From assembly GCF_000429905.1 (NCBI RefSeq), contig NZ_AUCT01000026.1:45991-109990 (forward strand): a stretch of DNA of 64,000 nucleotides, written 5' to 3'. The notes under the pieces were generated by a model, which worked only from the letters and a program-made list of their open reading frames with translations, was not told the DNA's origin and searched no databases. Shown in pieces: positions 44,793-54,354 of the stretch (position 1 is its first letter; each line of letters starts with the position of its first letter). This DNA comes from Desulfatibacillum aliphaticivorans DSM 15576. GTDB taxonomy: Bacteria; Desulfobacterota; Desulfobacteria; Desulfobacterales; Desulfatibacillaceae. The translations under genes were made by a program, and so were the position numbers.

Positions 44793-46439
44793 TTACATCA
44801 TTCCGCCCATTCCGCCCATGCCGCCCATTCCGCCGCCGGGCATTGCGGGCATGCCGCCGGCATTTTCGTCCGGCTTGTCGGCGATCATGGCTTCGGTGGT
44901 GAGCATGAGGCCGGCGATGCTGCAGGCGTTCTGCAGAGCCAGGCGGACCACCTTGGTGGGGTCGATGACGCCAGCTTCAATCAGGTCTTCGTAGGTGTCG
45001 GTGTCGGCATTGTAACCAAAGGAGCCTTCGGTGTTCTTGACCTTGTCCAGAACCACGGAGCCTTCCATGCCGGCGTTGTTGGCGATCATGCGAAGAGGAG
45101 CTTCCAGAGCGCGCATAACCACGCGGGCGCCAATTTTCTGCTCGCCGGTGATTTTCGCTTTGGCCACGGCGTCAATGGCGCGAACCAGAGCCACGCCGCC
45201 GCCGGGAACGATGCCTTCTTCAACCGCTGCGCGGGTGGCGTTCAGGGCGTCTTCCACGCGGGCTTTCTTTTCTTTCATTTCCACTTCGGTGGCTGCGCCG
45301 ACGTTAATGACGGCCACGCCGCCGATCAGCTTGGCCAGACGTTCCTGCAGCTTCTCGCGGTCGTAATCGGAGGTGGTGTCGTCGATCTGAGCGCGGATCT
45401 GTTTGACGCGGCCTTCCAGGGCGCTGCGGGCGCCTGCGCCGTCAACGATGGTGGTGTTGTCTTTGTCAATGCTTACGCGTTTGCATTTGCCGAGGTCGGC
45501 CAGGGACATGTTTTCCAGCTTGATGCCCATGTCTTCAGAAACCACGGTGCCGCCGGTGAGGATGGCGATGTCTTCGAGCATGGCCTTGCGGCGGTCGCCG
45601 AAGCCGGGAGCCTTAACGGCTGCAATCTGCAGGGTGCCGCGGAGCCTGTTGACGACCAAAGTGGCCAGTGCTTCGCCTTCCACGTCTTCAGCAACGATCA
45701 GGAGGGGCTTGCCCATTTTTGCGGTTTGTTCCAGCAGGGGCAGCAGGTCCTTCATGTTGGAGATTTTTTTCTCGTGGATCAGGATGTAAGGATCTTCCAG
45801 GGAGCACACCATTTTTTCGGAATCGGTCACAAAGTAAGGGGAAATGTAACCGCGGTCGAACTGCATGCCTTCCACGACGTCCAGGGTGGTGTCCATGGAT
45901 TTGGCTTCTTCCACCGTGATGACGCCTTCTTTGCCGACCTTGTTCATGGCCTCGGCGATGATGTTGCCGATGGTCTCGTCGGTGTTGGCGGAGATGGTGC
46001 CGACCTGGGCGATTTCGCGCTGTTCCTTGGTGGGCTTGGAAAGATTCATCAGGGATTTGACAGCCGCTTCGCAAGCCTTGTCAATGCCGCGTTTGATGGC
46101 CATGGGGTTGTTGCCCGCCACGACCAGCTTCATGCCTTCTTCGTAAATGGCGCGAGCAAGCACGGTGGCGGTGGTGGTTCCGTCGCCGGCGGTGTCGCTG
46201 GTCTTGGAAGCCACTTCCTTAACCATCTGAGCGCCCATGTTCTCGAACTTGTTTTCCAGTTCGATTTCCTTGGCCACGGTCACGCCGTCCTTGGTCACGG
46301 TGGGGGCGCCCCAGGCTTTATCAATAACCACATTGCGGCCCTTGGGGCCGTGGGTGACGGCTACGGCGTCAGCAAGAGCATTGACTCCAGCGAGCATAAG
46401 CTCCCTGGCTTTCATATCATATTTAATTTCTTTTGCCAT
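44793..46439 (-). CDS. groL: Chaperonin GroEL
   Basis: A 548-aa cytoplasmic chaperonin subunit that forms the double-ring folding chamber. It begins MAKEIKYDMKARELMLAGVNALADAV, contains the ATP-binding motif DGTTTATVLARAI (residues ~87-99, with the catalytic Asp), the apical segment and VGAATEVEMKEKKARVEDALNATRAA near 410, and ends in a Gly-Met tail (GGMGGMGGMM). Length is standard. It forms an operon with groES, 57 bp upstream, and ends at an intrinsic terminator. The small differences from the E. coli protein are those expected for a distant proteobacterium. Confidence 0.98.
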   Translation of the reverse strand: MAKEIKYDMKARELMLAGVNALADAVAVTHGPKGRNVVIDKAWGAPTVTKDGVTVAKEIELENKFENMGAQMVKEVASKTSDTAGDGTTTATVLARAIYEEGMKLVVAGNNPMAIKRGIDKACEAAVKSLMNLSKPTKEQREIAQVGTISANTDETIGNIIAEAMNKVGKEGVITVEEAKSMDTTLDVVEGMQFDRGYISPYFVTDSEKMVCSLEDPYILIHEKKISNMKDLLPLLEQTAKMGKPLLIVAEDVEGEALATLVVNRLRGTLQIAAVKAPGFGDRRKAMLEDIAILTGGTVVSEDMGIKLENMSLADLGKCKRVSIDKDNTTIVDGAGARSALEGRVKQIRAQIDDTTSDYDREKLQERLAKLIGGVAVINVGAATEVEMKEKKARVEDALNATRAAVEEGIVPGGGVALVRAIDAVAKAKITGEQKIGARVVMRALEAPLRMIANNAGMEGSVVLDKVKNTEGSFGYNADTDTYEDLIEAGVIDPTKVVRLALQNACSIAGLMLTTEAMIADKPDENAGGMPAMPGGGMGGMGGMGGMM

Positions 46440-46496
46440 TTTCTATATTTCCTCCCTAACTTGGTGAGTTTTTGCGAGTCCTGAAAAAAAAGAAAA

Positions 46497-46784
46497 CTAC
46501 TGCACGATGCCCAGTACGTCATCTTCGCGCATGATCAGGTATTCTTCACCCTCGATTTTCACCTCGGTTCCGGAATATTTGCCGAACAGCACGCGGTCGC
46601 CTACTTTCACTTCCAGGGCGATTTTGGTTCCGTCTTCAGCATTTCTGCCGGGACCCACGGCCACGATTTCGCCTTCGGCGGGTTTTTCCTTGGCCGTATC
46701 AGGGATGATAATTCCACCTTTGGTTTTGGTTTCTTCAGCCAGACGCTTTACCAGGATGCGATCTGCTAATGGTTGAAGTTTCAT
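46497..46784 (-). CDS. groES: Co-chaperonin GroES
   Basis: A 95-aa GroES that caps the GroEL ring. It begins MKLQPLADRILVKRL, has the mobile loop with the GIIIPDTA segment that contacts GroEL, and ends DVLGIVQ. I start at ATG 46784 with an AAGGAGAG ribosome site; a 35-codon in-frame extension upstream has no support. I find no CIRCE element and no clear heat-shock promoter in the region before it, so regulation is unclear. It is the first gene of groESL. Confidence 0.97.
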   Translation of the reverse strand: MKLQPLADRILVKRLAEETKTKGGIIIPDTAKEKPAEGEIVAVGPGRNAEDGTKIALEVKVGDRVLFGKYSGTEVKIEGEEYLIMREDDVLGIVQ

Positions 46785-47012
46785 ACGCTGTCTCTCCTTT
46801 TTTTCTTTAATGTGGTGGCTTTCACACCGGCGATTTCCGCCACAAGCGGCGCTCTGGTGCAAAATGCAAGTTGCTATGAGGTTATCCAATTTTTGTTGGA
46901 GAAGTTAATCACCCAAAATGATTTGTAAAGAGGCTGATTTGATTTTTTTCTGAAACCAAGTTCAGCCAACCCCCCCAGGCTCCGTATGTTTTTGCCGTAC
47001 TTAACCATCAAA

Positions 47013-47034
47013 CCCGGGAAAATCGTTTCCCGGG
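47013..47034 (-). terminator. Terminator-like hairpin after the second FmdB gene
   Basis: CCCGGGAAA (47013-47021) and TTTCCCGGG (47026-47034) make a perfect 9-bp stem with a 4-nt loop, 77 bp past the FmdB stop. The following U-run on the minus strand is only three bases, so it is a moderate terminator. Confidence 0.5.
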
Positions 47035-47110
47035 CCTTCGGATTCCATAACTTTTCTACAAAACTCTATGCTTAGGAAGGGGGCCTGAAATGCAAAAGCC
47101 CCTGCCCGAA

Positions 47111-47392
47111 TTACTCGGAGGAGCTGCTTTTGGCGCCGGCTCCGGCGGAGCAGCCGGAGGAACAAGACGATTCCGCCTTGGGTTCCGTTTTATCCTTGGC
47201 AACGGAAGCATTTTTTCCTGCGTAATCCGTGACATACCAACCCGTGCCCTTGAGATGGAAACTGGAATTGGAAATGAGCTTCCTCAATTTTCCCGAGCAA
47301 AACTCACATGTTGTAAGAGGGTCGTCAGAAAACTTCTGTAAAGCCTCTATGGTTTTTCCACATTCCGTGCATTCATACTCGTAGATCGGCAT
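47111..47392 (-). CDS. FmdB-family zinc ribbon protein
   Basis: A 93-aa canonical FmdB protein: MPIYEYECTECG supplies the first CxxC pair and CEFCSGKLRKL (~34-44) the second, so all four zinc ligands are present, unlike the relative at 547-861. A C-terminal tail is rich in Ser, Cys and Ala (SSCSSGCSAGAG). I start at ATG 47392, which has a GGGAG ribosome site, leaving off 26 poorly supported codons. Role unknown; possibly a regulatory metal-binding protein. Confidence 0.85.
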   Translation of the reverse strand: MPIYEYECTECGKTIEALQKFSDDPLTTCEFCSGKLRKLISNSSFHLKGTGWYVTDYAGKNASVAKDKTEPKAESSCSSGCSAGAGAKSSSSE

Positions 47393-47562
47393 CTTTCTAT
47401 CTCCCTGCTTGTCAGAACCGCCCTTGTTCTGTTTTTTCAATAATTTTAGACTCAAACGAGTGGTCTTCAAATCACATGATCAATATAGAGCGCCGGAAAA
47501 ATTTGTCAAGGGCGACAAAAAGCCATTTTTATAATTTTTTCCGTCCAAACCGGGGCAGGCGC

Positions 47563-49041
47563 CTATTTTTCCGTAATTCGCTCCCAAAGACGCTGGCTTA
47601 CAAACAAGTCCACCACGTCTTTGTCCAATCTGCCCGACTCAACGTCTGACTGCAGTATGGCGCAGGCGCGCTCAGGAGGCGCCGCCTTTCTGTACGGCCT
47701 GTCAATGGCTGTCAGGGCGTCGAAGATATCCACCATGGCCAGGATGCGGGCTTCCAGGGTGATTTCCTGATCGTGCAGGTGGCGGGGGTATCCCGTGCCG
47801 TTCAGCATTTCGTGGTGCGAGGCCGCTATGTTGGGGACCGCTTCCAGGTGGCCGGTAAAGGGGATGTTCTTAACTATATTTAAGGTGTGCTCCACATGCC
47901 CCTGCATGGTCTTGTATTCATCGGGGGTGAGATTGCCTTTTTTTACAGCCAGGTAGACCATCTCGCCGTCCGTAAGCAAGGTGCGCTCGGCGCCCTCTGC
48001 GTCGTAAAAAGTCCTGGCGCGAAGCCGGTTTAAAAATTCCTCATCCTCGTCCGGGAGCCAATTGGCCCGGTTGATGTTTTTCAGGCGTTGGAAATCCGCT
48101 TTCAGCGCTTCGCGCTCCTTTGCCGTATCCTCCCGGGGATTTTTGCTTCCGGAGGCTGCAGCCTCGATAACCAAGCCGGCCGCGCAAAGGTTGAAGCGCT
48201 CCTCAATGGTTTCCTCCACTCCGGCAGGAAGGCGGAGGTGCTTGTCCAAAATGGCCTCGGGAACGCCGATTTTACCCAAATCGTGCAGCCAGGCCGAGTA
48301 GCTGAGCCTTTCCAACTCATCCGCCGTAAAATGAATGTCCTTGAAGGGGCCGTCGTTCAGGCGGTTGATTTCCTGTGCAATGACAGTGGAATACTCTGCA
48401 ACGCGGCGGGAGTGGCCGGCCGTATGGGGGCTCCGGGCGTCGATGGCGGAAGCCGAATAACGGATCAAGGCCTCAAACAGGCTCTTGATATAAGATATGA
48501 GCCGGGCGTTTCGAATGGCCACGGCCGCCTGGGAAGCCAAAGACATGGTCAGGCTGATGATGGACTGGGGAAAAGGGACCACCTTGCCGTCATCATTTTT
48601 GGCGTTGATGAGCTGAAGCACGCCAAGTACCTCGCCGTCCGGCTCCTTCATGGGAACCACCAGCATGCTCTGGGACCGGTAATTGTTCTTTTGGTCGAAA
48701 TCCCGGTTGAAGGAAAAGGGCAGGCTGTCGGAAAGCATGTACACGTCTTCAATGTCCAACAATTGGCCGTTCAAGGCGACGTATCCCGCAATGCTTCGCG
48801 AATCCAGGGGGATGGGCACGGGCTTGAACGCCCCCTTGGCGCCTTTTCCGTTAAGCGTGTCGTTTTGGGCGATGCGAAAATACAGCTGGTCCTTTTCCAA
48901 AGTGTAAAGGCTGCCTGCATCTGCATTGGTGAAGCCCCTTGCTTCCGTAACGATCAGGGCGAGCAATTTCTCAAGCTGGATTTCGTTGGAAAGAGCGATG
49001 CCGATTTGGTTGAGGCGTTCAATCTGGGGGTGCAATTCCAT
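47563..49041 (-). CDS. GAF and HD-GYP domain protein, probable cyclic-di-GMP phosphodiesterase
   Basis: A 492-aa cytoplasmic signalling protein. A GAF sensor occupies residues ~15-185. The HD-GYP domain follows: the first His in HTAGHSRRV, the HD pair in HDLGKIG, and the defining HHEMLNGTGYP segment. About 90 extra residues sit between HDLGKIG and HHE, more than in the minimal domain, including a Lys/Asp-rich helical insert. HD-GYP enzymes hydrolyse c-di-GMP to GMP. It sits next to no obvious partner; tRNA-Gln is upstream on the same strand. Confidence 0.87.
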   Translation of the reverse strand: MELHPQIERLNQIGIALSNEIQLEKLLALIVTEARGFTNADAGSLYTLEKDQLYFRIAQNDTLNGKGAKGAFKPVPIPLDSRSIAGYVALNGQLLDIEDVYMLSDSLPFSFNRDFDQKNNYRSQSMLVVPMKEPDGEVLGVLQLINAKNDDGKVVPFPQSIISLTMSLASQAAVAIRNARLISYIKSLFEALIRYSASAIDARSPHTAGHSRRVAEYSTVIAQEINRLNDGPFKDIHFTADELERLSYSAWLHDLGKIGVPEAILDKHLRLPAGVEETIEERFNLCAAGLVIEAAASGSKNPREDTAKEREALKADFQRLKNINRANWLPDEDEEFLNRLRARTFYDAEGAERTLLTDGEMVYLAVKKGNLTPDEYKTMQGHVEHTLNIVKNIPFTGHLEAVPNIAASHHEMLNGTGYPRHLHDQEITLEARILAMVDIFDALTAIDRPYRKAAPPERACAILQSDVESGRLDKDVVDLFVSQRLWERITEK

Positions 49042-49148
49042 GCTTCACGTTCCATAAAACTATGTTAATTCCGGCGCCGGCGATTTCCGGCGCATTGCCG
49101 GATAACTGCACAAGCAAAAGCCGTTCCAAACAGAACTGATGCTGAAAC

Positions 49149-49182
49149 AAAAAAAGGGGCGTCTGAAGAAGTCAGACGCCCC
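49149..49182 (-). terminator. Terminator of tRNA-Gln
   Basis: GGGGCGTCTGA (49156-49166) pairs fully with TCAGACGCCCC (49172-49182); on the minus strand seven U follow. Located 15 bp after the tRNA 3' end. Confidence 0.85.
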
Positions 49183-49196
49183 ATGTTCTTCATATT

Positions 49197-49270
49197 TGGC
49201 TGAGGGACAAGGATTCGAACCTTGGTTAACGGGGCCAGAACCCGTCGTCCTGCCACTAGACGATCCCTCA
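49197..49270 (-). tRNA. tRNA-Gln (anticodon CTG)
   Basis: A 74-nt cloverleaf with encoded CCA. Acceptor arms TGAGGGA/TCCCTCA, T arm CAAGG-TTCGAAT-CCTTG, anticodon stem ACGGG/CCCGT with loop TTCTGGC, giving anticodon CTG (49238-49236 on the minus strand), which reads CAG. The U1 5' end is typical for tRNA-Gln. A strong terminator follows. Confidence 0.95.
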
Positions 49271-49504
49271 GCAAAATTTACCCAAAAATTATAAATGCGA
49301 CGGCCTGTGTTGTCAAGGGGTGAATCCGGAAAAACAGGAAAAAATCCTGAAAGGCAGCCCCAACCAAGCCTTAATCGCGCTGGGCGGACATTCTCTTAGA
49401 TGAAAATTTAAGGAAGCGCAAGCCCTATGTTTCAAATTCTTGCAAACAACCTCCCTCCGGTCTATATTCGGAAGATTCTTAAGCAAGCTGCGGAGGAGAA
49501 TCGC

Positions 49505-49870
49505 ATGGATCTGCAAACGGTGACGGCCTATCTGGACAAAAAACAGGGCGCGGTGCAGGACTTCCCTTTCGGCCCGGACGCCATGGTTTACAAAGTCATG
49601 GGGAAGATGTTCGCCCTCATCGCTCTGGAAAGCTCCCCCCTGCGTATGAACCTCAAGTGCGACCCGGATCACGCCCTGGCTCTCCGAAGCATATACCCTT
49701 CCGTATCGCCCGGATACCACATGAACAAGAATCATTGGAATACGGTGATCCTGGACGGATCCATTCCTTCCGATCATCTCTTTGACATGATGGACGACTC
49801 TTACGACCTGGTGGTCGCAGGCCTTAAAAAGGCCGACCGGGAAAAACTGAGCCGAAAGCCCTCCAAATAA
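49505..49870 (+). CDS. MmcQ/YjbR family DNA-binding-like protein
   Basis: A 121-aa cytoplasmic protein. MDLQTVTAYL...GAVQDFPFG followed by KVMGKMFALIAL, then RMNLKCDPDHALALRS and NKNHWNTVIL...DLVVAGLK are the hallmarks of the YjbR (DUF419, CyaY-like fold) family. I choose ATG 49505, which has a GGAGGAG ribosome site 6-8 bp upstream; an in-frame ATG 26 codons earlier has none. The cellular role of the family is poorly known. It is a single-gene unit. Confidence 0.83.
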   Translation: MDLQTVTAYLDKKQGAVQDFPFGPDAMVYKVMGKMFALIALESSPLRMNLKCDPDHALALRSIYPSVSPGYHMNKNHWNTVILDGSIPSDHLFDMMDDSYDLVVAGLKKADREKLSRKPSK

Positions 49871-50069
49871 CCCCCTCGTTCCAATGTTTTTCATGGTGTA
49901 GCCCAGTCCGGTGGAACTTCAAGCATTGCTCAATCCATCCTGAATTTGATGAAAATCCGGCGTCCGTAATACAGGCCTTTATTTTGCCCATGGTGGTGAA
50001 ATGTGGTATCGTGCCGTGGTTTTTTACACCCCAAGCAGCGTTTCGGGGAAGATGGAAAAGGAGTGGATA

Positions 50070-50972
50070 ATGAAACGGATTGTCATCGCCGCCATGGCGC
50101 TTTTGCTCAGCGCCTGCTCGTATCCAGGGCTTGAAAAACAATACATGAACAGCCCTGTCAGGGAACTGGTGCTTCGGTCCACCGCGAAAGATATGGCGGA
50201 GGGGCTGCAGGCGGATTGGGAAGGGGCTGTAAAGCCGCCGGAAGACGGCGAAGCCTCGGTTGACGCTATAAAAAACAGGCAATACAGACAATTCCTAGTG
50301 GAGGCCTTTGACCTCGAACGGTTTGAAGATCTAATTTATGCGTTTCTGGATGAATCCTTGACGGAAAGAGTCCAGATCAAGATTAAAAAATGGGATAACA
50401 GCCCTTTGGGGCGCAAGGTCGCACAAATTGAACGGGCGAAAAAAGACGCTGCTCCGGATTATTCCGGAGAGGCGGTTCAGGAGGCCCTGGAAGCCCACGG
50501 AAACGCGGCAAAGCGTACGGCGCTGATTCGGGAACTGGTGGACGCAGTGGGCATGCCTGCTTTTCTGGCGCAAGCCACGGAGGATATGGTCGCCGCCATG
50601 GCCGCAGCCATCCAGGTGGAGCATGATGCGGTTTGGGAGGATGTGGAGGATATGCGCGATGACTTGATCAGCGATATGGGTCTCGATATCAAGGATTTGC
50701 GCCTGGAGCAGTTCAATGAGACGGCGGTGGATCTCAAAGAGCTTACAAACAGGGAGATCATGGAATTGACCAAGCACTACAAAAGCCCTGAAATGCAGTT
50801 ATACATGCAAAACTTGTACAAGGCTCTCAATACCGGCATGAAGGAGCTCGGCGCCAAAGCCGGAGAAGCGATTGTCACGCTCATGAGCCAGGAGGTCGCC
50901 TCGGTTCGGATCGCCCCTCCGTCCCTTCAGGCCGTACGGTCAAACCACTGCAATCCCACATCTTGGGTATAA
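50070..50972 (+). CDS. Lipoprotein, DUF2059-like helical protein
   Basis: A 300-aa exported lipoprotein with lipobox LLLSAC (Cys16) after a basic MKR start; the ATG has an AAAAGGAG site. The mature protein is almost entirely helical and charged. The segment WDNSPLGRKVAQIE resembles the FYxTPLGKK motif of DUF2059 proteins, and a second copy-like region occurs near residue 240 (LTKHYKSPEMQLYMQN). It is related in layout to the next gene (about the same length, lipoprotein, same motif), so the two are probable tandem paralogues of unknown role. Confidence 0.7.
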   Translation: MKRIVIAAMALLLSACSYPGLEKQYMNSPVRELVLRSTAKDMAEGLQADWEGAVKPPEDGEASVDAIKNRQYRQFLVEAFDLERFEDLIYAFLDESLTERVQIKIKKWDNSPLGRKVAQIERAKKDAAPDYSGEAVQEALEAHGNAAKRTALIRELVDAVGMPAFLAQATEDMVAAMAAAIQVEHDAVWEDVEDMRDDLISDMGLDIKDLRLEQFNETAVDLKELTNREIMELTKHYKSPEMQLYMQNLYKALNTGMKELGAKAGEAIVTLMSQEVASVRIAPPSLQAVRSNHCNPTSWV

Positions 50973-51095
50973 GCGAATAGAGCCCATGATTTTTTGCAAT
51001 TGCCTGGATAGTATGTTAGCCTTACCGATGGGAATTAAAGCCCCGCCTTTGATTCCGGCTATGTAGGCCTTGGGCCGTTGAATCAGGAGAAAAAA

Positions 51096-51980
51096 ATGAA
51101 GAAATATGCGTTGGCTGTTTTTCTTATAGCGGCATGCCTTTGTTCATGCACGACCGCATCCGTGCGCCCGAGGGCGACCGCAGACGAAGTCCGGGATTTA
51201 ATGGTCAAGTCCGGAATAGAGCAGCAGTTTCAGTCCATAGAAGGCCAGTGGAAGGAAGGCATTGAAGGTGCAATGGAAGACGCCATGATTTCGGGCCGGT
51301 CTCAAAATAATGAGGCCGTTCAGGAAACGGTCAGCCGTTTATCCGACGCCCTTGTAGAATCCATGGATGCTCAGCGTTTTCATGATCTCGCCTTTCAAAA
51401 TATCCAGGATAAAATGAATTCCAGGGAGGTGGCGTTCGTTGTCGATTGGTTCAGCACGCCCTTGGGTAAAAAAATAGTGAAAATAGAGCAGGATTACACC
51501 GAAGTCGGCGCTGCAGCCACGGTGGCGTCGGCTGGCGCCGCCTTGGCGCGTCACGATAATCCAAAACTCAGATCCGACCTCATTAGGGAGTATATAAAAG
51601 CCACCGCCTTGATGGATCGGCTTTACGTCCTGATGGAGAACATGGCTTTTGCAATAGCCTTGCCCATGATTATGGCCTCCCCGCAGGAAGACATTTCTGT
51701 GGACGATGTGAGGGCCCTGGTTTTAGGCCAGCTGCAGGCCCAAAGACCTGTTTTTGAAACGCAATGCTATTATGATAATGTGGTATGCTACGTGGGGCTT
51801 TCGGACGAAGAGCTTGAGGAATACATCCGGTTTACCAAAACAAAGGCAACTCAAAAGCTGCTCAGCACGATGATGGACTCCATGGAGCAGGGATTTAAGG
51901 AAGTGGGCGACAAAGCAGGTAAAGCCGCCGCTGAAGTCGTACAGGATATAAAGGAAAACGGGCCGGGAAGAAAGGTCTAA
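51096..51980 (+). CDS. Lipoprotein, DUF2059-like helical protein
   Basis: A 294-aa exported lipoprotein; the lipobox is IAAC (Cys14) or LCSC (Cys18). Start chosen at ATG 51096 with AGGAG upstream. The mature chain is helical, with WFSTPLGKKIVKIEQ near residue 125 as the best family match, and RFTKTKATQKLLSTMMDSM near 250 repeating the motif region. It parallels the preceding lipoprotein in size and layout, and a 762-aa gene starts 45 bp downstream, possibly in the same operon. A role in envelope physiology is inferred; no function is known. Confidence 0.7.
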   Translation: MKKYALAVFLIAACLCSCTTASVRPRATADEVRDLMVKSGIEQQFQSIEGQWKEGIEGAMEDAMISGRSQNNEAVQETVSRLSDALVESMDAQRFHDLAFQNIQDKMNSREVAFVVDWFSTPLGKKIVKIEQDYTEVGAAATVASAGAALARHDNPKLRSDLIREYIKATALMDRLYVLMENMAFAIALPMIMASPQEDISVDDVRALVLGQLQAQRPVFETQCYYDNVVCYVGLSDEELEEYIRFTKTKATQKLLSTMMDSMEQGFKEVGDKAGKAAAEVVQDIKENGPGRKV

Positions 51981-52024
51981 TCAATCCCGTTTAATTGTAC
52001 GGGACCGCTGGCAGGATGATTGAT

Positions 52025-54310
52025 ATGAACTTAGCAGCAGAGCTTGATATCAATACGGATTTGGATGAGGAAATTGAGGGCCTGTTCAAGGACCTGGGAG
52101 AAGACGACGCCGTCGAGCACATGGTCATCCCGGACATGCCCGGACTTTCCGAAACCCTGCACAATGAAGAACAGCGCATGGACGTGTACAGGGTTCATCT
52201 GGTGGATTTCACCCGCCAGGTTTCCAGTTTTCTGGGCGCCTCCCTGTCCGGGGGGTTCCGGGCCACGGAGGCGGCCGTCACCCGCTTGGTGGAACGGCTT
52301 TCCGCGCTGCACGAATTGGGCGACCACGTGGGCAAGGTTCTGATTCGCCACCGGGGCAGGGGCCTGGAAGGCGAGGGCGCCAATTCCGCCAAATACGACT
52401 ACACCGTGTGCTTCGGCGCCCTGAAGCTGGACATCCCCTTGCTGAAAGATGCGGAAAAACGCCTTGGCCAGCCTGCGGAACACGCCACTGTGGACTTCCG
52501 AAACGCCCTGAAAACCATGGGCTCCTACGGCATTCACACCCTGTACGCCTCCACCCTGCCGCACGACGCCCAGGCCCGGCACCTGCTGCGCCTGTGCCTG
52601 AACGTGCTGGCGGACTACCTGCGCATGTTCCAGGAGGGAAAAACTCTCAAATACGAAGGCATCGACCCCTGGCAAGGGCTGCCTGTCGTCCTGAATCCCG
52701 CGGGATTTCCCGACCCTAATCTCACTTGCCTGGCCGCCGTAAACGGCCTGAAGCCAAGGACCGTCTCCCGCTTGGTGGATAAAATCGGAAGCCTCATGCT
52801 GGACGTGGGTCCCGGGCATCCGCTCAAACAATACGCCAGCGTGTACGACGCCGTGTTCGGGTTCGAAAAGCTCTCGGACGTCCTGGTCCGGCCGCCCATG
52901 GAGATCAATAACGCCCGGTGGCTCATCAACGAACATGAAAGCCAGCCCTTATCCGACTCCCAGGCAAGGCTGGTTCGCTTTTTGGCCCGGGAATTCCCCA
53001 ACGGCTCCCAGGCGCCCGGCAAACTGGTGGACAGCCTGTACGCCACGGATTTCGGGTGCGTGAACTGCTTCCATCTCATGGATCGCATGACCCTGGCCTC
53101 CGACCTGCTCAAAGCCATGGGAAAGGCTGCTCCACACCGCAAAAGCCAGGTGGATTTTTCCCTGGAAAACCTGGAAATGGAGGTGCTGGGAAACCTGGAA
53201 AAAGGCCTGGCCCGGGTGAGCGAGCCTGTGCTGAAAAATCTGTGCGTGTCCAACGACGCCCTGGTGGCCAGACAGCCGGAACGCGACGAAGTCCGCGCAT
53301 GCGTGGATGAAAGGATTCTGGATCTTGTCTCCTTTTTTCACCATCGCAGCCAGACCAAAAAGAAAATGGAGTCCCTGCCCTTCGCCGTGAATGAGTTTGA
53401 TAAATCGGACTATCAGACCATCGCCCGGGACTTCGGCTCCACCGTGGACGAGGCAAAGGATCTGGTCAGGATATTCAAACTCTGCTTTGACGACGGCGGG
53501 CACTTTATCCGTCCGGTTTTCGAGGAGAACATCCCCGCCCTGGCGCGGTACCAGGACCATGTTTTTGAGTTTTTGTGGCATTACCTCCAAAACAGCATGC
53601 ACAGGGAGGACCGCATTTCCTTCTTGAACGCCCTCCAGGTGCTCATCGACAGGATGAACCAGCCCCAAAAGGCCCTGACCGTGCTTTTGGAGGATTTTCT
53701 TCACGATCCCGAGACAATTCAGTTCCACGACCGCAACGCGCTCATGCTGTGCAGCGTGCTCATGCGCACATTCAACAAGGAGCTGCACAAAGACACCGAG
53801 TACACGCCCCAGGAAGTGCTTAAGGTGAAGGCCGGGCTCGACCAGCGCGCCGTCATCCATGCGCGGGAGTTCCTGGACGCCAACCGGGAGCGCTTTTTCG
53901 TCAAAATACGCACCATCCACACCCTGCTCAAGCAAGCCCTGGGCAAATACAAGGTCAAAGGGCGGCCGCCCACACGCTACCTGCTTATCCTGGAATGGGA
54001 AGCCTACATCCTGCTTTCGCTGGTGGGCGGGGCCGCTGCCGAGACTGTGGTGGGGAGCGCTTTGGGAGAGTACGGCAATCCGGACTCCGAGATCTACCAT
54101 CTCCCCAGAAGCAACCAGGCTCTGCTATGGCTGCTCCTTCTCCTGCAGGTGGTGGCTCAGGGCGCCGCGCGCTTTGGCAGGCCCGCCGACGCGGTCCTGT
54201 TGTCTCAGATCAAAAACAGGGAAGAGTTTTTTGTGGCCTTGGGCGGAGGGGAAAGAGCCCGCAAGCAGATAAGAAACCTGGTGCGCCAATTGAAACGCAA
54301 CTTTAAATAG
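52025..54310 (+). CDS. Large cytoplasmic protein, function unknown
   Basis: A 762-aa mostly helical protein with no signal peptide. It has no motif I recognise; residues ~650-715 contain two hydrophobic stretches (LLILEWEAYILLSLVGGA and ALLWLLLLLQVV) that could be membrane-associated. Its beginning is acidic (LDEEIEGLFKDLGEDD). I start at ATG 52025, with AGGA 8 bp upstream; an ATG three codons earlier is also possible. It follows two lipoprotein genes in the same direction. Confidence 0.65.
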   Translation: MNLAAELDINTDLDEEIEGLFKDLGEDDAVEHMVIPDMPGLSETLHNEEQRMDVYRVHLVDFTRQVSSFLGASLSGGFRATEAAVTRLVERLSALHELGDHVGKVLIRHRGRGLEGEGANSAKYDYTVCFGALKLDIPLLKDAEKRLGQPAEHATVDFRNALKTMGSYGIHTLYASTLPHDAQARHLLRLCLNVLADYLRMFQEGKTLKYEGIDPWQGLPVVLNPAGFPDPNLTCLAAVNGLKPRTVSRLVDKIGSLMLDVGPGHPLKQYASVYDAVFGFEKLSDVLVRPPMEINNARWLINEHESQPLSDSQARLVRFLAREFPNGSQAPGKLVDSLYATDFGCVNCFHLMDRMTLASDLLKAMGKAAPHRKSQVDFSLENLEMEVLGNLEKGLARVSEPVLKNLCVSNDALVARQPERDEVRACVDERILDLVSFFHHRSQTKKKMESLPFAVNEFDKSDYQTIARDFGSTVDEAKDLVRIFKLCFDDGGHFIRPVFEENIPALARYQDHVFEFLWHYLQNSMHREDRISFLNALQVLIDRMNQPQKALTVLLEDFLHDPETIQFHDRNALMLCSVLMRTFNKELHKDTEYTPQEVLKVKAGLDQRAVIHAREFLDANRERFFVKIRTIHTLLKQALGKYKVKGRPPTRYLLILEWEAYILLSLVGGAAAETVVGSALGEYGNPDSEIYHLPRSNQALLWLLLLLQVVAQGAARFGRPADAVLLSQIKNREEFFVALGGGERARKQIRNLVRQLKRNFK

Positions 54311-54354
54311 CCAATAGTCAGGCTTTCCCCCAATCGCATTCAGCTTCGGACGCT

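Noticed and set aside
46785..47010. CIRCE element or heat-shock promoter before groES
   Set aside because: I looked for the TTAGCACTC inverted repeat and a clear sigma32 pattern on the minus strand and found neither.
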